A program made the position numbers and the translations under genes. This document shows, one piece after another, positions 6,225 to 13,082 of a stretch of DNA of 15,532 nucleotides. Origin of the DNA: Hyphomicrobium sp. (GTDB taxonomy: Bacteria; Pseudomonadota; Alphaproteobacteria; Rhizobiales; Hyphomicrobiaceae); NCBI GenBank assembly GCA_025927515.1, contig JAICLG010000034.1:1-15532 (forward strand), in the 5' to 3' direction. Within the stretch, counting starts at the first letter, position 1, and each line of letters begins with the position of its first letter. A model generated the notes under the pieces. It ran no database searches. It had not been told where the DNA came from and worked only from the letters and a program-made list of their open reading frames with translations.

Positions 6225-7132
6225 GCAAGCAGCCGAAGACCCTGAAAGTTGCGAGCGCGCAATATCCTATCGGTCAGCCGAAGACGTTGGCCGAGTGGGA
6301 GGAGAAGGTTGCTCTCTGGACCAAGAACGGCGCTGCGACCGGCGCCGCCCTTCTCGTCTATCCGGAGTACGCCGCAATCGAGCAAGCTGCGTGCTTCGGC
6401 CCTGAGGTTTACGGTGATCTCAAGGAGACGCTTGCGAAGGTCGCGGAGCTGACGCCGGAGCGCGTACAGTTTCACGCCGAGCTTGCGAAAAAGCACAAAG
6501 TCCACATTCTCGTCGGATCGGGACCGCTGCGATCTTCGGACGGGCAATACGTAAACGCGGCGCAACTCATCACGCCGGACGGCGCCGTCGGGGTGCAGGA
6601 AAAACTGGTCATGACACCGTTCGAGCGCGATTGGGGCATCTCCGCCGGCAACACGGTGCGGGTCTTCAAGACCAAGCTCGGAGTTTTCGGTATCGCAATC
6701 TGCTACGACAGCGAATTCCCGCTTCTCGTCCGCGCCATGGCGGAAGCGGGCGCCGAAGTCGTGCTGGTGCCATCGTGCACGGAACGCGTTTCCGGCTACC
6801 ACCGCGTGCGGACCGGCTCGCTCGCCCGCGCGCTCGAGAACGCCATCGCGACCGTGCAGAGCCCGACCGTCGGCGATGCTCCGTGGTCGCCAGCGGTCGA
6901 TTTCAACGCTGGCGCGGCAGGCATCTATGTGCCGTCGGAACAGGGCCTCTCAGACACCGGCGTCCTCGCCGAGGGGACGCTCAACGCGGCGGAGTGGGTC
7001 ACCGGCACGATCGATCTCGAACGCCTCAGGCGCGTGCGCGAGACAGGTGAAATGCACAATTATTGCGATTGGGCGTTGCAGCCGGGCGCGCCCATGCGGC
7101 GTGTCGATGTCGAGACGATCGAACTTCAGTAG
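6221..7132 (+). CDS. Carbon-nitrogen hydrolase (nitrilase superfamily), operon gene 3
   Basis: This 303-residue hydrolase of the nitrilase superfamily should cleave an amide, carbamoyl or nitrile bond through a cysteine thioester. The whole catalytic set is visible: Glu49 in LLVYPEYAAIEQ, Lys128 in VGVQEKLVMTPFERDWGI with Glu135 nearby, and Cys161 in FGIAICYDSEFPLLVRAMAE. The start is TTG at 6221, overlapping the GNAT stop in the arrangement TTGA. No other start codon fits before the first strand LKVASAQYPIG, so TTG is well supported. Amidase-like members of this superfamily are more common than true nitrilases, so calling it an amidohydrolase is safer. It lacks any GAT or glutaminase partner. 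The stop is three bases from the stop of the convergent SIMPL gene, with no terminator between. Confidence 0.93.
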   Translation: MSKQPKTLKVASAQYPIGQPKTLAEWEEKVALWTKNGAATGAALLVYPEYAAIEQAACFGPEVYGDLKETLAKVAELTPERVQFHAELAKKHKVHILVGSGPLRSSDGQYVNAAQLITPDGAVGVQEKLVMTPFERDWGISAGNTVRVFKTKLGVFGIAICYDSEFPLLVRAMAEAGAEVVLVPSCTERVSGYHRVRTGSLARALENAIATVQSPTVGDAPWSPAVDFNAGAAGIYVPSEQGLSDTGVLAEGTLNAAEWVTGTIDLERLRRVRETGEMHNYCDWALQPGAPMRRVDVETIELQ

Positions 7133-7135
7133 CGC

Positions 7136-7867
7136 CTATTTCAACTGCCACGTCGTCGTGACGCGCGCTTCCAGTTTACTGGTTCCACGCTCGATCGGAA
7201 CGGCGGCTTGGACCTTGGCGAAGCGCGGCGCTGCGTATGTTATCGGCATATCCGGCGTCGCGTCCTCGGAAATCTGGAGAACCTGGCCGACCTCGGCTCC
7301 CGCTGCCGCTGCGAGGAGCTTCGCCCGACGGAGCGCGTTTGCGATGGCGTCCTTGCGCGCCTCGTCCTTCAAGATTTCGGCCTTCGAGACTTCGAACGCC
7401 AGGCCCTGAATCTGGTTGGCGCCGGCCGAGACCAGATCGTCGAGCACAGCGCCAAGAGTGTCGAGATCGCGTACGACAACGACGACCTGATTACTCACTC
7501 GATAGCCGCGAACTTTCGGCGGCGTGCCGTCCTTCGAATAATCCATGACGGGTTCGACATTGAAGGATGCCGTTTGAATGTCCTTGGCGTCGATCCCTTT
7601 TGCCTTCAATGCCGCGATGACTTTGTTCATCGCTTCGCTGTTACCGGTCAGCGCTTCCCGTGCGCTCAACGCTTCGGTGCTGACGCCGGACGTGATGCGT
7701 GCCTCGTCGGGCTCAGCCGTGGCCGTACCGGTCGCCGAAACCGTGATCGTCCGTTCCATGACCTTTTCGTCGGCGTAGGACGGCGATATCTGCAGAGCGA
7801 AGATAACTGCCAGCGTCGCGAATATGCAGACTGCTGAGTTCCAAATCGAACGTTGACCCCGGAGCAT
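7136..7867 (-). CDS. Secreted SIMPL-domain (DUF541) protein
   Basis: This protein of 243 residues carries a signal peptide: a basic start MLRGQRSIWN, a hydrophobic core AVCIFATLAVIFALQI and a likely cut after SYA (residue 32). The mature part is a SIMPL/DUF541 domain: ITVSATGTATAEPDEARIT near the start, GIDAKDIQTASFNVEPVMDY in the middle, YRVSNQVVVVVRDLDTLGAV, and the alpha-helical KDEARKDAIANALRRAKLLA. Family members (for example BP26 of Brucella and YggE of E. coli) are periplasmic or outer-membrane-linked and tied to oxidative stress or antigenicity, with no known catalysis. I choose the ATG at 7867 because GAGGA lies seven bases upstream. An ATG at 7891 would add eight residues (MKIIEEIP) without a good ribosome site. 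It is monocistronic here. Confidence 0.92.
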   Translation of the reverse strand: MLRGQRSIWNSAVCIFATLAVIFALQISPSYADEKVMERTITVSATGTATAEPDEARITSGVSTEALSAREALTGNSEAMNKVIAALKAKGIDAKDIQTASFNVEPVMDYSKDGTPPKVRGYRVSNQVVVVVRDLDTLGAVLDDLVSAGANQIQGLAFEVSKAEILKDEARKDAIANALRRAKLLAAAAGAEVGQVLQISEDATPDMPITYAAPRFAKVQAAVPIERGTSKLEARVTTTWQLK

Positions 7868-8107
7868 AGGGATTTCCTCGATTATTTTCATGGTCTTTAG
7901 CTATGATGTCTTCATGGAAGATCGACGGCGAAAAAACGTCTGGCACAGTAAAAAATTGTGTTATGGCTTCGAAAAACCCCGGCAGGCTAAACCGCTATCA
8001 CCGCGACCATCTTCTAACCACCGGGACTCCTGACGGCAGGCCGACGCGTATCATTTTATGCGCGGACTGGGTATCGTCTCGGGAGGACGTCCAATCGAGG
8101 GGCATGT

Positions 8108-8875
8108 ATGACGGCCGAATCTGGTCAGACCCACAGCAACCGCGCCGATATCGTCCAACGCTTCGAGTCACCTTTTATCGTCATCGGTTTTTTTACGCCC
8201 GACTATGCTACGGCGGCGGCGGATTTTTCAGCAAACCTCGTCGAGCACAGGTTATCTCATCACCTCTACGAGCGGCCTAAGCTCGAAGGCGGCTGGTATA
8301 CACAAACGCGCCAGAAACCGAGCGTTCTTGCTGCCGCGCGAAACGACTACCCGAACGACATTCTGGTTCTCATGGACGTCGATTGCCGCGTGCGCGGCGA
8401 CATCGAAGCCATTCTCAATTCGCCGGGCGACGTCGCGCTGCGGACGAAAAGAACGGCCGTCGGATCGCGTCACGCCCTGAAGCCCTGTACGCGCGTCATG
8501 CTTCTCCGGCCCACCGAGGGCAGCGCCGCGTTCGTCGGCGCATGGAAAGCCGTGTGCGACTCTCCAATGTCGGGATCGGCGGAGTACGTGCTGATGCAGA
8601 GCATGGCAGACAGTCCCGAACACTACACGGTTGGCACCATGTCCTTGCGTTACGCGGGCATGGAATTGCACGACGCGCCCTCCGATGCCCTGATCGTGCA
8701 CGACAGCATACGCGATCCGACGCGTCCCGCCTGGGCCGCAAGACGGCGCTTTCAGAAATACTTTCGGAAGGCTCGCGATGCGGCTTTCCGGTTGGCGACG
8801 GGTAAAACCTACGAGGAAAAATTTCCCAAACGCGGACGCGGGGCAAACTGGGCGAAAGAAAAGGCCGAGTCTTAA
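8108..8875 (+). CDS. Putative glycosyltransferase-like protein with DVD motif
   Basis: I do not recognise a named family with certainty. The 255-residue protein has the layout of a nucleotide-diphospho-sugar transferase (GT-A like). A first strand is PFIVIGFFTPDYATAAADF (22-40), followed by LEGGWYTQTRQKPSVLAAA, then the strand ILVLMDVDCRVRGDIEAIL (85-103), whose Asp90-Val-Asp92 resembles the metal-binding DxD motif. Downstream is the pattern GTMSLRYAGMELHD and then ALIVHDSIRD, where His198 could be the C-terminal metal ligand. The basic tail KRGRGANWAKEKAES is probably unstructured. No membrane segment is seen. The ATG at 8108 has GAGGGG (8097-8102) upstream at proper spacing. It stands alone between a divergent SIMPL gene and a tRNA, with no sugar-nucleotide or polysaccharide genes nearby, so its acceptor cannot be inferred. 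The 240 bases upstream (7868-8107) hold no clear promoter boxes. Confidence 0.7.
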   Translation: MTAESGQTHSNRADIVQRFESPFIVIGFFTPDYATAAADFSANLVEHRLSHHLYERPKLEGGWYTQTRQKPSVLAAARNDYPNDILVLMDVDCRVRGDIEAILNSPGDVALRTKRTAVGSRHALKPCTRVMLLRPTEGSAAFVGAWKAVCDSPMSGSAEYVLMQSMADSPEHYTVGTMSLRYAGMELHDAPSDALIVHDSIRDPTRPAWAARRRFQKYFRKARDAAFRLATGKTYEEKFPKRGRGANWAKEKAES

Positions 8876-8971
8876 AAACGGCCCGATCGCGGCGATTGCG
8901 TTTGCAGTTCCCAAATAAAGCGAGGCTGGTGCTGTCGTTGCGGAAAACTTCTGTTATGAAGTGCGCCGCGT

Positions 8972-9047
8972 GGGCCCGTAGCTCAATGGTTAGAGCTGAC
9001 GGCTCATAACCGTCTGGTTCCAGGTTCGAGTCCTGGCGGGCCCACCA
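8972..9047 (+). tRNA. tRNA with anticodon CAT, probably tRNA-Ile2 (lysidine-modified) and not elongator tRNA-Met
   Basis: A full cloverleaf is visible. The acceptor stem pairs GGGCCCG (8972-8978) with CGGGCCC (9037-9043). The D arm has GCTC/GAGC (8981-8996). The anticodon stem GACGG/CCGTC (8998-9014) holds loop CTCATAA with anticodon CAT at 9005-9007. The variable loop is TGGTT, and the T arm CCAGG/CCTGG (9020-9036) has loop TTCGAGT. The discriminator is A9044 and CCA is encoded at 9045-9047. A CAT anticodon can be Met or Ile2. The C4-G69 and C5-G68 pairs match known recognition features of the lysidine synthase TilS, and the overall sequence is much closer to E. coli tRNA-Ile2 than to its elongator tRNA-Met. 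Most automatic tools would label it tRNA-Met. It would read AUA codons. Confidence 0.95.
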
Positions 9048-9061
9048 TTTTTATTTCCGCG

Positions 9062-9180
9062 CAGCCGCCACGCCAACCCTGCGCGCATGATGTTTGCGCG
9101 CAGCGCTACGACAGCCCTGCGCGCGGGTGGTAGCGGACAGCCGCCACCCCGACCTTACGCGAGCGATGTTTGTGTGCGGC
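9062..9180. repeat. Imperfect direct repeat of ~43 bp just downstream of the tRNA
   Basis: Units at 9062-9104 and 9138-9180 both begin CAGCCGCCAC and share GATGTTTG near the middle. By eye about 33 of 43 positions match, and most differences are transitions. The units are 76 bases apart. The spacer contains a related CCCTGCGCGCG string. Nothing coding is convincing here; the open frame that crosses it is an upstream extension of the GNAT gene that starts at 9246. Confidence 0.55.
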
Positions 9181-9245
9181 AGCCGCGTGGTCCGTGCCGG
9201 GCTGCGTATAGCTGCCTTCCGGGAAGTGGCGTGATAAAGGGGGGC

Positions 9246-9650
9246 ATGGGCATTGAATATCGGAAAGTCGACGCGCTCGACGCTGACAGCTTTATCGGCG
9301 TCCTCGTCAGGTCCGGGCTCGCGGAGCGACGACCCGCGGGAGATCGCGCTCGGATTGCGCGAATGCTCGCCGGATCGAACCTCATCATTGTTGCCCACGA
9401 TGGCGATACGCTCGTCGGCGTCGCCCGCTCGATCACGGACTACGCTTATTGCTGCTATCTGTCGGATCTGGCCGTCGATAGAGCTTATCAAGGCCGGGGG
9501 ATCGGCAAGCGGCTCATCGCTGAAACGCGGGAAGCAGCAGGTCCGGAAACGATGTGCCTGCTGGTCTCAGCCCCGGATTCGATCGGCTTCTACGATGCCA
9601 TCCAAATGCCCCGGCAGACGCGCGCCTTCATGTTCCCGCGCGCGAAGTAG
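9246..9650 (+). CDS. Small GNAT-family N-acetyltransferase
   Basis: This 134-residue protein is a minimal GNAT domain. The strand NLIIVAHDGDTLVGVARSIT (45-64) is followed by YLSDLAVDRAYQGRGIGKRL (71-90), with the acetyl-CoA loop Gln82-Gly-Arg-Gly-Ile-Gly-Lys. The C-terminal part ends in LVSAPDSIGFYDAIQMPR, where Tyr116 sits in the position of the general acid Tyr found in many family members. The start ATG at 9246 is preceded by a GGGGGG run (9239-9244). Earlier in-frame starts such as ATG 9087 would add residues unlike any GNAT and cross the direct repeat. The resistance, ribosomal or small-molecule role cannot be told. It ends nine bases before the stop of the convergent dehydrogenase gene. 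Confidence 0.9.
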   Translation: MGIEYRKVDALDADSFIGVLVRSGLAERRPAGDRARIARMLAGSNLIIVAHDGDTLVGVARSITDYAYCCYLSDLAVDRAYQGRGIGKRLIAETREAAGPETMCLLVSAPDSIGFYDAIQMPRQTRAFMFPRAK

Positions 9651-9659
9651 GTTTGTCAC

Positions 9660-10808
9660 TCAGGTCCCGGAAGCAAGTGACGATCTGCCAATGTCGCCAA
9701 TCCTGCGGACACCGGCGAGCGCCATCGTGACGTCGAGTTCGCTGGCAATGATGTCGATGGCCGTGTATGCGCCCTCTTCGCCCGCAGCGCAGACACCGTA
9801 GAGATAAGCCCTCCCGAGCAGGCAGGCTTTCGCTCCGAGTGCCAACGCGCGAAAGACGTCTTGCCCCGAGCGAATGCCGCCGTCGAACAGAATTTCGGTC
9901 TCGGCGGCAACGGCGTCGGCAATGCGCGGCAGCATCGAGATCGATGACGGGGCGCCGTCAAGCTGCCGACCTCCGTGATTCGAGACGACGATCGCGTCGG
10001 CGCCCACTCGGGCTGCTTCGCGGGCATCCTCCACATCGAGGATGCCTTTGATAATAAGCTTGCCGGGCCAGCGCTCACGAACCCAGCCGACGTCTTTCCA
10101 GGAAAGCGCCTGATCGAACTGGCTATTGATCCATGCCATATAGGAGCTGAGGTGCTCCGTGCCAGGAATGCGCCCCTCGACATTGCCGAAAGATTTGCGC
10201 TTGCCGAGCAGGACGCCCGCCACCCAAGCCGGTTTCGAAAGAACGTGTGCGATCGTTTGCAAGCGGATGCGCGGTGGAACAGTCATACCATTGTGAACAT
10301 CGCGGTGACGCTGCCCCAGGACTTGTAGATCGGCGGTCAGGACGAGCGCGCTGCAGTTCGCGGCGCGCGCACGCGCAATGAGATCGGCAATGAAGCCGCG
10401 ATCTTTCATGAAATAGAGCTGGAACCAGAACGGCTTCTGGACGGCGGCCGCCACGTCCTCGATCGAACATATCGAAAGGGTGCTCAGCGTGTAGGGAATC
10501 CCCGCTTTCTGCGCGGCCCGGGCAGCGGCGATTTCGCCGTCGCGATACGCCATGCCCGTCAACCCGACCGGCCCAAGCGCCAGCGGCAAGGGTTGAGATT
10601 GGCCCAGCACGGTTTGCGAAAGATCCCTGTCCGAGGCCCCCGCAAGAATCCGCTGGTTGATTCTGATTTTTTCCAGATCGTCGCGATTGGCGCGCAACGT
10701 GGCTTCGGAATAGGAGCCGGATTCGTAGTAGTCCATGAATTCGCGCGGCACCTTGCGATGGGCGAGCCGGCGGAGATCATCAATGCAGGCAATCGATTTC
10801 AGCGCCAC
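9660..10808 (-). CDS. FMN-dependent alpha-hydroxy-acid dehydrogenase (LldD/glycolate oxidase family)
   Basis: This 382-residue TIM-barrel flavoprotein oxidises an (S)-2-hydroxy acid such as lactate or glycolate to the 2-oxo acid. The N-terminal segment contains FMDYYESGSYSE (24-35) with the tyrosine that contacts the substrate carboxylate, and LGPVGLTGMAY (78-88) at the flavin. Then come WFQLYFMKDRG (Tyr132), LTADLQVLGQRHRDVHNGM (Asp160), Lys254 in LIIKGI and the catalytic His278 with Arg281 in VVSNHGGRQLDGAPSS. The phosphate-binding region is FDGGIRSGQDVFRALALGA (308-326). In the usual T-D-x-P-V segment the proline is replaced by Gln162, a small oddity. The start is GTG at 10808 with only a weak ribosome site. 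It lies 48 bases after the cyclophilin-like gene on the same strand and is probably co-transcribed with it. The exact substrate is undecided. Confidence 0.94.
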   Translation of the reverse strand: MALKSIACIDDLRRLAHRKVPREFMDYYESGSYSEATLRANRDDLEKIRINQRILAGASDRDLSQTVLGQSQPLPLALGPVGLTGMAYRDGEIAAARAAQKAGIPYTLSTLSICSIEDVAAAVQKPFWFQLYFMKDRGFIADLIARARAANCSALVLTADLQVLGQRHRDVHNGMTVPPRIRLQTIAHVLSKPAWVAGVLLGKRKSFGNVEGRIPGTEHLSSYMAWINSQFDQALSWKDVGWVRERWPGKLIIKGILDVEDAREAARVGADAIVVSNHGGRQLDGAPSSISMLPRIADAVAAETEILFDGGIRSGQDVFRALALGAKACLLGRAYLYGVCAAGEEGAYTAIDIIASELDVTMALAGVRRIGDIGRSSLASGT

Positions 10809-10856
10809 GTATCGAGTCCGGCCAATTCGTCGACTGCAATTCTGACGAGGGCAAAC

Positions 10857-11234
10857 TCAACCATCTTCATGGATGGAAATCGCGGCGCCGGGATGGACCG
10901 ACTTGAGTTGGCGGACATCATCCAGCGCCTCGGCCCACACGTTGCAGGGTCCGGCGAGGCGAATTTCGGCGCGCGTCCGCGACAAAGGCGTCGGACCGAA
11001 ACCGATCGCGATGGCGTCACCGTCGGGCCAGAAGGCAATATCGCCCGGCTTCACGACCACGCGAGCATCAGGTTCCGCCGCGGATGTCACGGGGGCGTCG
11101 AAATAAACTTCGCCGCCCCATGTCCTGGCGGCGGCCTGAATAGGCAACGCAGCCCATATGCGTTCGGCGGTCGGCGTGTCTAGCAATCTCGCGCGAATAG
11201 CCACGCCGCCTGCCCGGATCACGATCTTTCGCAT
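10857..11234 (-). CDS. Cyclophilin-like fold protein (TM1367/DUF3830-type)
   Basis: This small protein of 125 residues begins MRKIVIRAGGVAIRARLLDT. It contains TWGGEVYFDAPV (38-49), VVVKPGDIAFWPDGDAIAIG (59-78) and FGPTPLS (79-85), the run of strands that marks the cyclophilin-like barrel family of TM1367 and DUF3830 proteins. These proteins have the cyclophilin fold without a proven prolyl isomerase activity. They often sit beside enzymes for small organic acids or hydantoins, where they may bind a ligand. The ATG at 11234 is chosen over an upstream ATG at 11285 because the first strand starts right after it; no strong ribosome site is seen. The alpha-hydroxy-acid dehydrogenase gene follows on the same strand, which suggests a shared substrate or regulation. 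Confidence 0.82.
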   Translation of the reverse strand: MRKIVIRAGGVAIRARLLDTPTAERIWAALPIQAAARTWGGEVYFDAPVTSAAEPDARVVVKPGDIAFWPDGDAIAIGFGPTPLSRTRAEIRLAGPCNVWAEALDDVRQLKSVHPGAAISIHEDG

Positions 11235-11360
11235 GCACTTCAACCTATCCGAAGCCCGCGCCACCGGGACGACATACGGCCGCAAGGAAGAAGTCTCTCA
11301 TTGCGAGCCGCTATCTTCAAGGGTTTCGCGCATATCTCAGCGGTAGAAGTGACTTTGGGG

Positions 11361-11387
11361 CGCGAATTCGCGGCCTCGTTTGAGGCC
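11361..11387. other. Palindrome and hairpin pair in the KAS/cyclophilin-like intergenic region
   Basis: The perfect 12-bp palindrome CGCGAATTCGCG (11361-11372) abuts a hairpin GGCCTC-GTTT-GAGGCC (11372-11387). Neither is followed by a T run on either strand. They lie about 90-110 bases past the KAS stop and upstream of the cyclophilin-like gene, so they could be a processing site, a protein-binding site or a Rho-associated structure. Function unknown. Confidence 0.4.
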
Positions 11388-11431
11388 CGTGAAGCTTCCG
11401 GACCGAAGAAATCGTAGATATGTGGATTGCT

Positions 11432-11463
11432 GCACGCGCGAATTCCCGCGCGAGCTTGCGTGC
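11432..11463 (-). other. Hairpin just past the KAS gene
   Basis: The arms GCGCG (11436-11440) and CGCGC (11447-11451) close an AATTCC loop, with outer GCAC/GTGC arms (11432-11435, 11460-11463) separated by a bulge. It starts 10 bases after the KAS stop. There is no T tract, so it is more likely an RNA 3'-end stabiliser than a complete intrinsic terminator. Confidence 0.35.
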
Positions 11464-11472
11464 ACCCCGCCG

Positions 11473-12717
11473 TTATGCGGGCGGCGGACCGAACACCATC
11501 ACGGCGTTGAGGCCACCGAAGGCGAACGAGTTCGACATCGCGTAGGTGACTTTCTTATCGCGACCGACGTTCGGAATGTAGTCGAGATCGCAACCCTCAC
11601 CCGGCTCGTCCAGGCCGATCGTCGGTGGAACCCAGCTTTCCTGCATGGCCTTGACGCACGCAACGGCTTCAATGCCTCCACCCGCGCCAAGCGGATGGCC
11701 GTGCATCGACTTCGTCGACGAAATCGGAAGCTTATAAGCGTAGTCTCCGAAAACGTTCTTGATCGCCTTGGTTTCGTTGATGTCGTTGTCCATCGTCGCG
11801 GTGCCGTGAGCATTCAGATAATCGATTTGCTCCGGCTTGAGCCCTGCATCTGCAAGGGCATCGCGCATGGCGACGCTCGGGCCTTCGACGGTCGGCTTGA
11901 CCATATCCTGGCTATCCGAAGCCATGCCGTAGCCGCAGAGCTCGGCGAGAATCGTCGCGCCGCGCGCCTGTGCGTGCTCAAGGCTTTCGAGCACGAGAAT
12001 TCCGGCGCCTTCAGCGAGCACCGTTCCGTTGCGCTTCTTCGCGAAGGGGAAGCAGCCTTCCGGCGAGAGCACGTGGAGAGCCTGCCAGGCTTTCATCGTG
12101 CCGTAGTTGATGACGGATTCGGACGCCCCGGCGATCGCCACGTCGACGACGTTGTCGCGAATATAGTCCCTGGCGATCCCAATGGCGTGCGTTGCCGTCG
12201 AGCAGGCCGAGCAGGTGGCGAAGGTCGGTCCCTTGACGCCGAACTCAATGCCGACGTGAGCCGCCGCCGATGATCCGATAATACGAAGCAGCGTCAGGGG
12301 ATGGGTGGCGCGCTTGTTGTGAATGAAGAGGTCGCGATAGGCGGTTTCGAAGGTGACGAGGCCACCCGCACCCGAACCGATGATGCACGCAGAACGATAC
12401 GGATCGGCTTCCGGCAACTGCAACCCGGACATGCGCACCGCTTCGTCGGCAGCCGCAGCGGCAAACCACGAATAACGGTCGGCGAGCGTGATGATGCGGT
12501 CGCGTTTGAAATGTTTCAGCCGCTGCTTCGGGTCGAAATCCTTGATCTGCGCGGCGATCAGGATCTTCAGATCGTCGAGGGGGAAGCCGCCGAGCTCGCT
12601 GACACCGGACTTGCCGGCCCTCAACCCTGCCCAAAATTCATCAACTGTCGTGCCGATCGGCGTCACGACTCCAAGGCCCGTAACAACGACGCGCCGGCCC
12701 GGTTTACGTTGCGACAT
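11473..12717 (-). CDS. fabF: Beta-ketoacyl-ACP synthase, KAS II/FabF-type
   Basis: This 414-residue thiolase-fold enzyme extends an ACP-bound acyl chain by two carbons through decarboxylative Claisen condensation. The N-terminus RRVVVTGLGVVTPIG is typical. The catalytic triad is present: Cys172 in ATCSACSTATHAIG, His304 in NAHGTATMDND, and His341 after Lys336 in TKSMHGHPLGAGGG. The C-terminal SNSFAFGGLNAVMVFG is complete. The ATG at 12717 matches the family start; the upstream ribosome site is weak (AAAGAAAG). It follows the ACP gene by 95 bases, with a hairpin between. This pairing, and the absence of malonyl transferase, ketoreductase or housekeeping fab genes nearby, suggests a paralogue for a dedicated lipid (compare NodE with NodF), so the symbol marks the family and not the housekeeping role. 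Confidence 0.93.
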   Translation of the reverse strand: MSQRKPGRRVVVTGLGVVTPIGTTVDEFWAGLRAGKSGVSELGGFPLDDLKILIAAQIKDFDPKQRLKHFKRDRIITLADRYSWFAAAAADEAVRMSGLQLPEADPYRSACIIGSGAGGLVTFETAYRDLFIHNKRATHPLTLLRIIGSSAAAHVGIEFGVKGPTFATCSACSTATHAIGIARDYIRDNVVDVAIAGASESVINYGTMKAWQALHVLSPEGCFPFAKKRNGTVLAEGAGILVLESLEHAQARGATILAELCGYGMASDSQDMVKPTVEGPSVAMRDALADAGLKPEQIDYLNAHGTATMDNDINETKAIKNVFGDYAYKLPISSTKSMHGHPLGAGGGIEAVACVKAMQESWVPPTIGLDEPGEGCDLDYIPNVGRDKKVTYAMSNSFAFGGLNAVMVFGPPPA

Positions 12718-12744
12718 CAGAACTTTCTTTCTCGTCTCGCGACG

Positions 12745-12778
12745 ATGCGGACGCTGCGGTCAATGCCGGCGTCCGCAT
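12745..12778 (-). other. Strong hairpin between the ACP and KAS genes
   Basis: The arms ATGCGGACG (12745-12753) and CGTCCGCAT (12770-12778) are a perfect 9-bp inverted repeat, and CGG/CCG inside the loop can add three pairs. Read along the transcript (minus strand) no T tract follows, so it is not a complete intrinsic terminator. It could stop 3' exonucleases and keep the ACP message more abundant than the KAS message. Inference only. Confidence 0.5.
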
Positions 12779-12812
12779 TTTCGCTGTCGTAAAGGAATTG
12801 CCGCCGAATTGG

Positions 12813-13082
12813 TCAAGCCTTGGCGGCAGACGCCTGCTTCGCGGCGATCAGCGACTTGACGCGGTCAACGACGGAGCCGACGGTCTTGAACGCCTCGACT
12901 TCCTCGTTTGCATTGTAAGGGATCTCGATCCCGAAGCCGTCTTCGATGTCGAATACGATCATCGCAAGATCAAGCGATTCAATCTTGAGATCCGTAAGCT
13001 GGGTGTCGAGCGAGATATCGTCGCGCGGCTCCTTCATATGCTTTTTGAGGATATCGATAACCTTAGTCGCGACTTCGTCCAT
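12813..13082 (-). CDS. Acyl carrier protein (dedicated, non-housekeeping)
   Basis: This 89-residue acidic helical protein carries growing acyl chains on a phosphopantetheine arm. The attachment serine is Ser36 in LTDLKIESLDLAMIVFDIED. The usual Asp-Ser-Leu is Glu-Ser-Leu here, a change also seen in some specialised ACPs. Helix I is VATKVIDILKKHMKE, and the later FGIEIPYNANEEVEAFKTVG matches the conserved ACP core. The C-terminal tail KQASAAKA is an extra Ala/Lys segment. The ATG at 13082 has GGGAGAGG just upstream on its strand; a longer frame to 13133 starts with residues unlike an ACP. It lies upstream of the KAS gene and is divergent from the acyl-CoA ligase. The pairing resembles NodF-NodE, AcpXL-FabF or other special-lipid modules, but the sequence does not show which lipid. 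Confidence 0.92.
   Translation of the reverse strand: MDEVATKVIDILKKHMKEPRDDISLDTQLTDLKIESLDLAMIVFDIEDGFGIEIPYNANEEVEAFKTVGSVVDRVKSLIAAKQASAAKA

Noticed and set aside
7903..8280. Possible small genes in the SIMPL/glycosyltransferase gap, including a 39-codon frame from 7914
   Set aside because: No ribosome site, no recognisable motif, and the longer frame overlaps the well-supported gene at 8108. Kept as non-coding.
9062..9180. CRISPR array or phage attachment site
   Set aside because: Only two imperfect units, no regular spacers, no cas genes, no integrase, and no copy of the tRNA 3' end in the flank.
9051..9491. A minus-strand frame over the repeat and GNAT region
   Set aside because: It is antisense to the GNAT acetyl-CoA motif and has low-complexity Arg/Ala-rich content.
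11328..11353. A tRNA-like D-arm string (ATCTCAGCGGTAGAAGTGAC)
   Set aside because: No matching acceptor stem, anticodon stem or T arm follows at the right distance. At most a chance resemblance or an old fragment.
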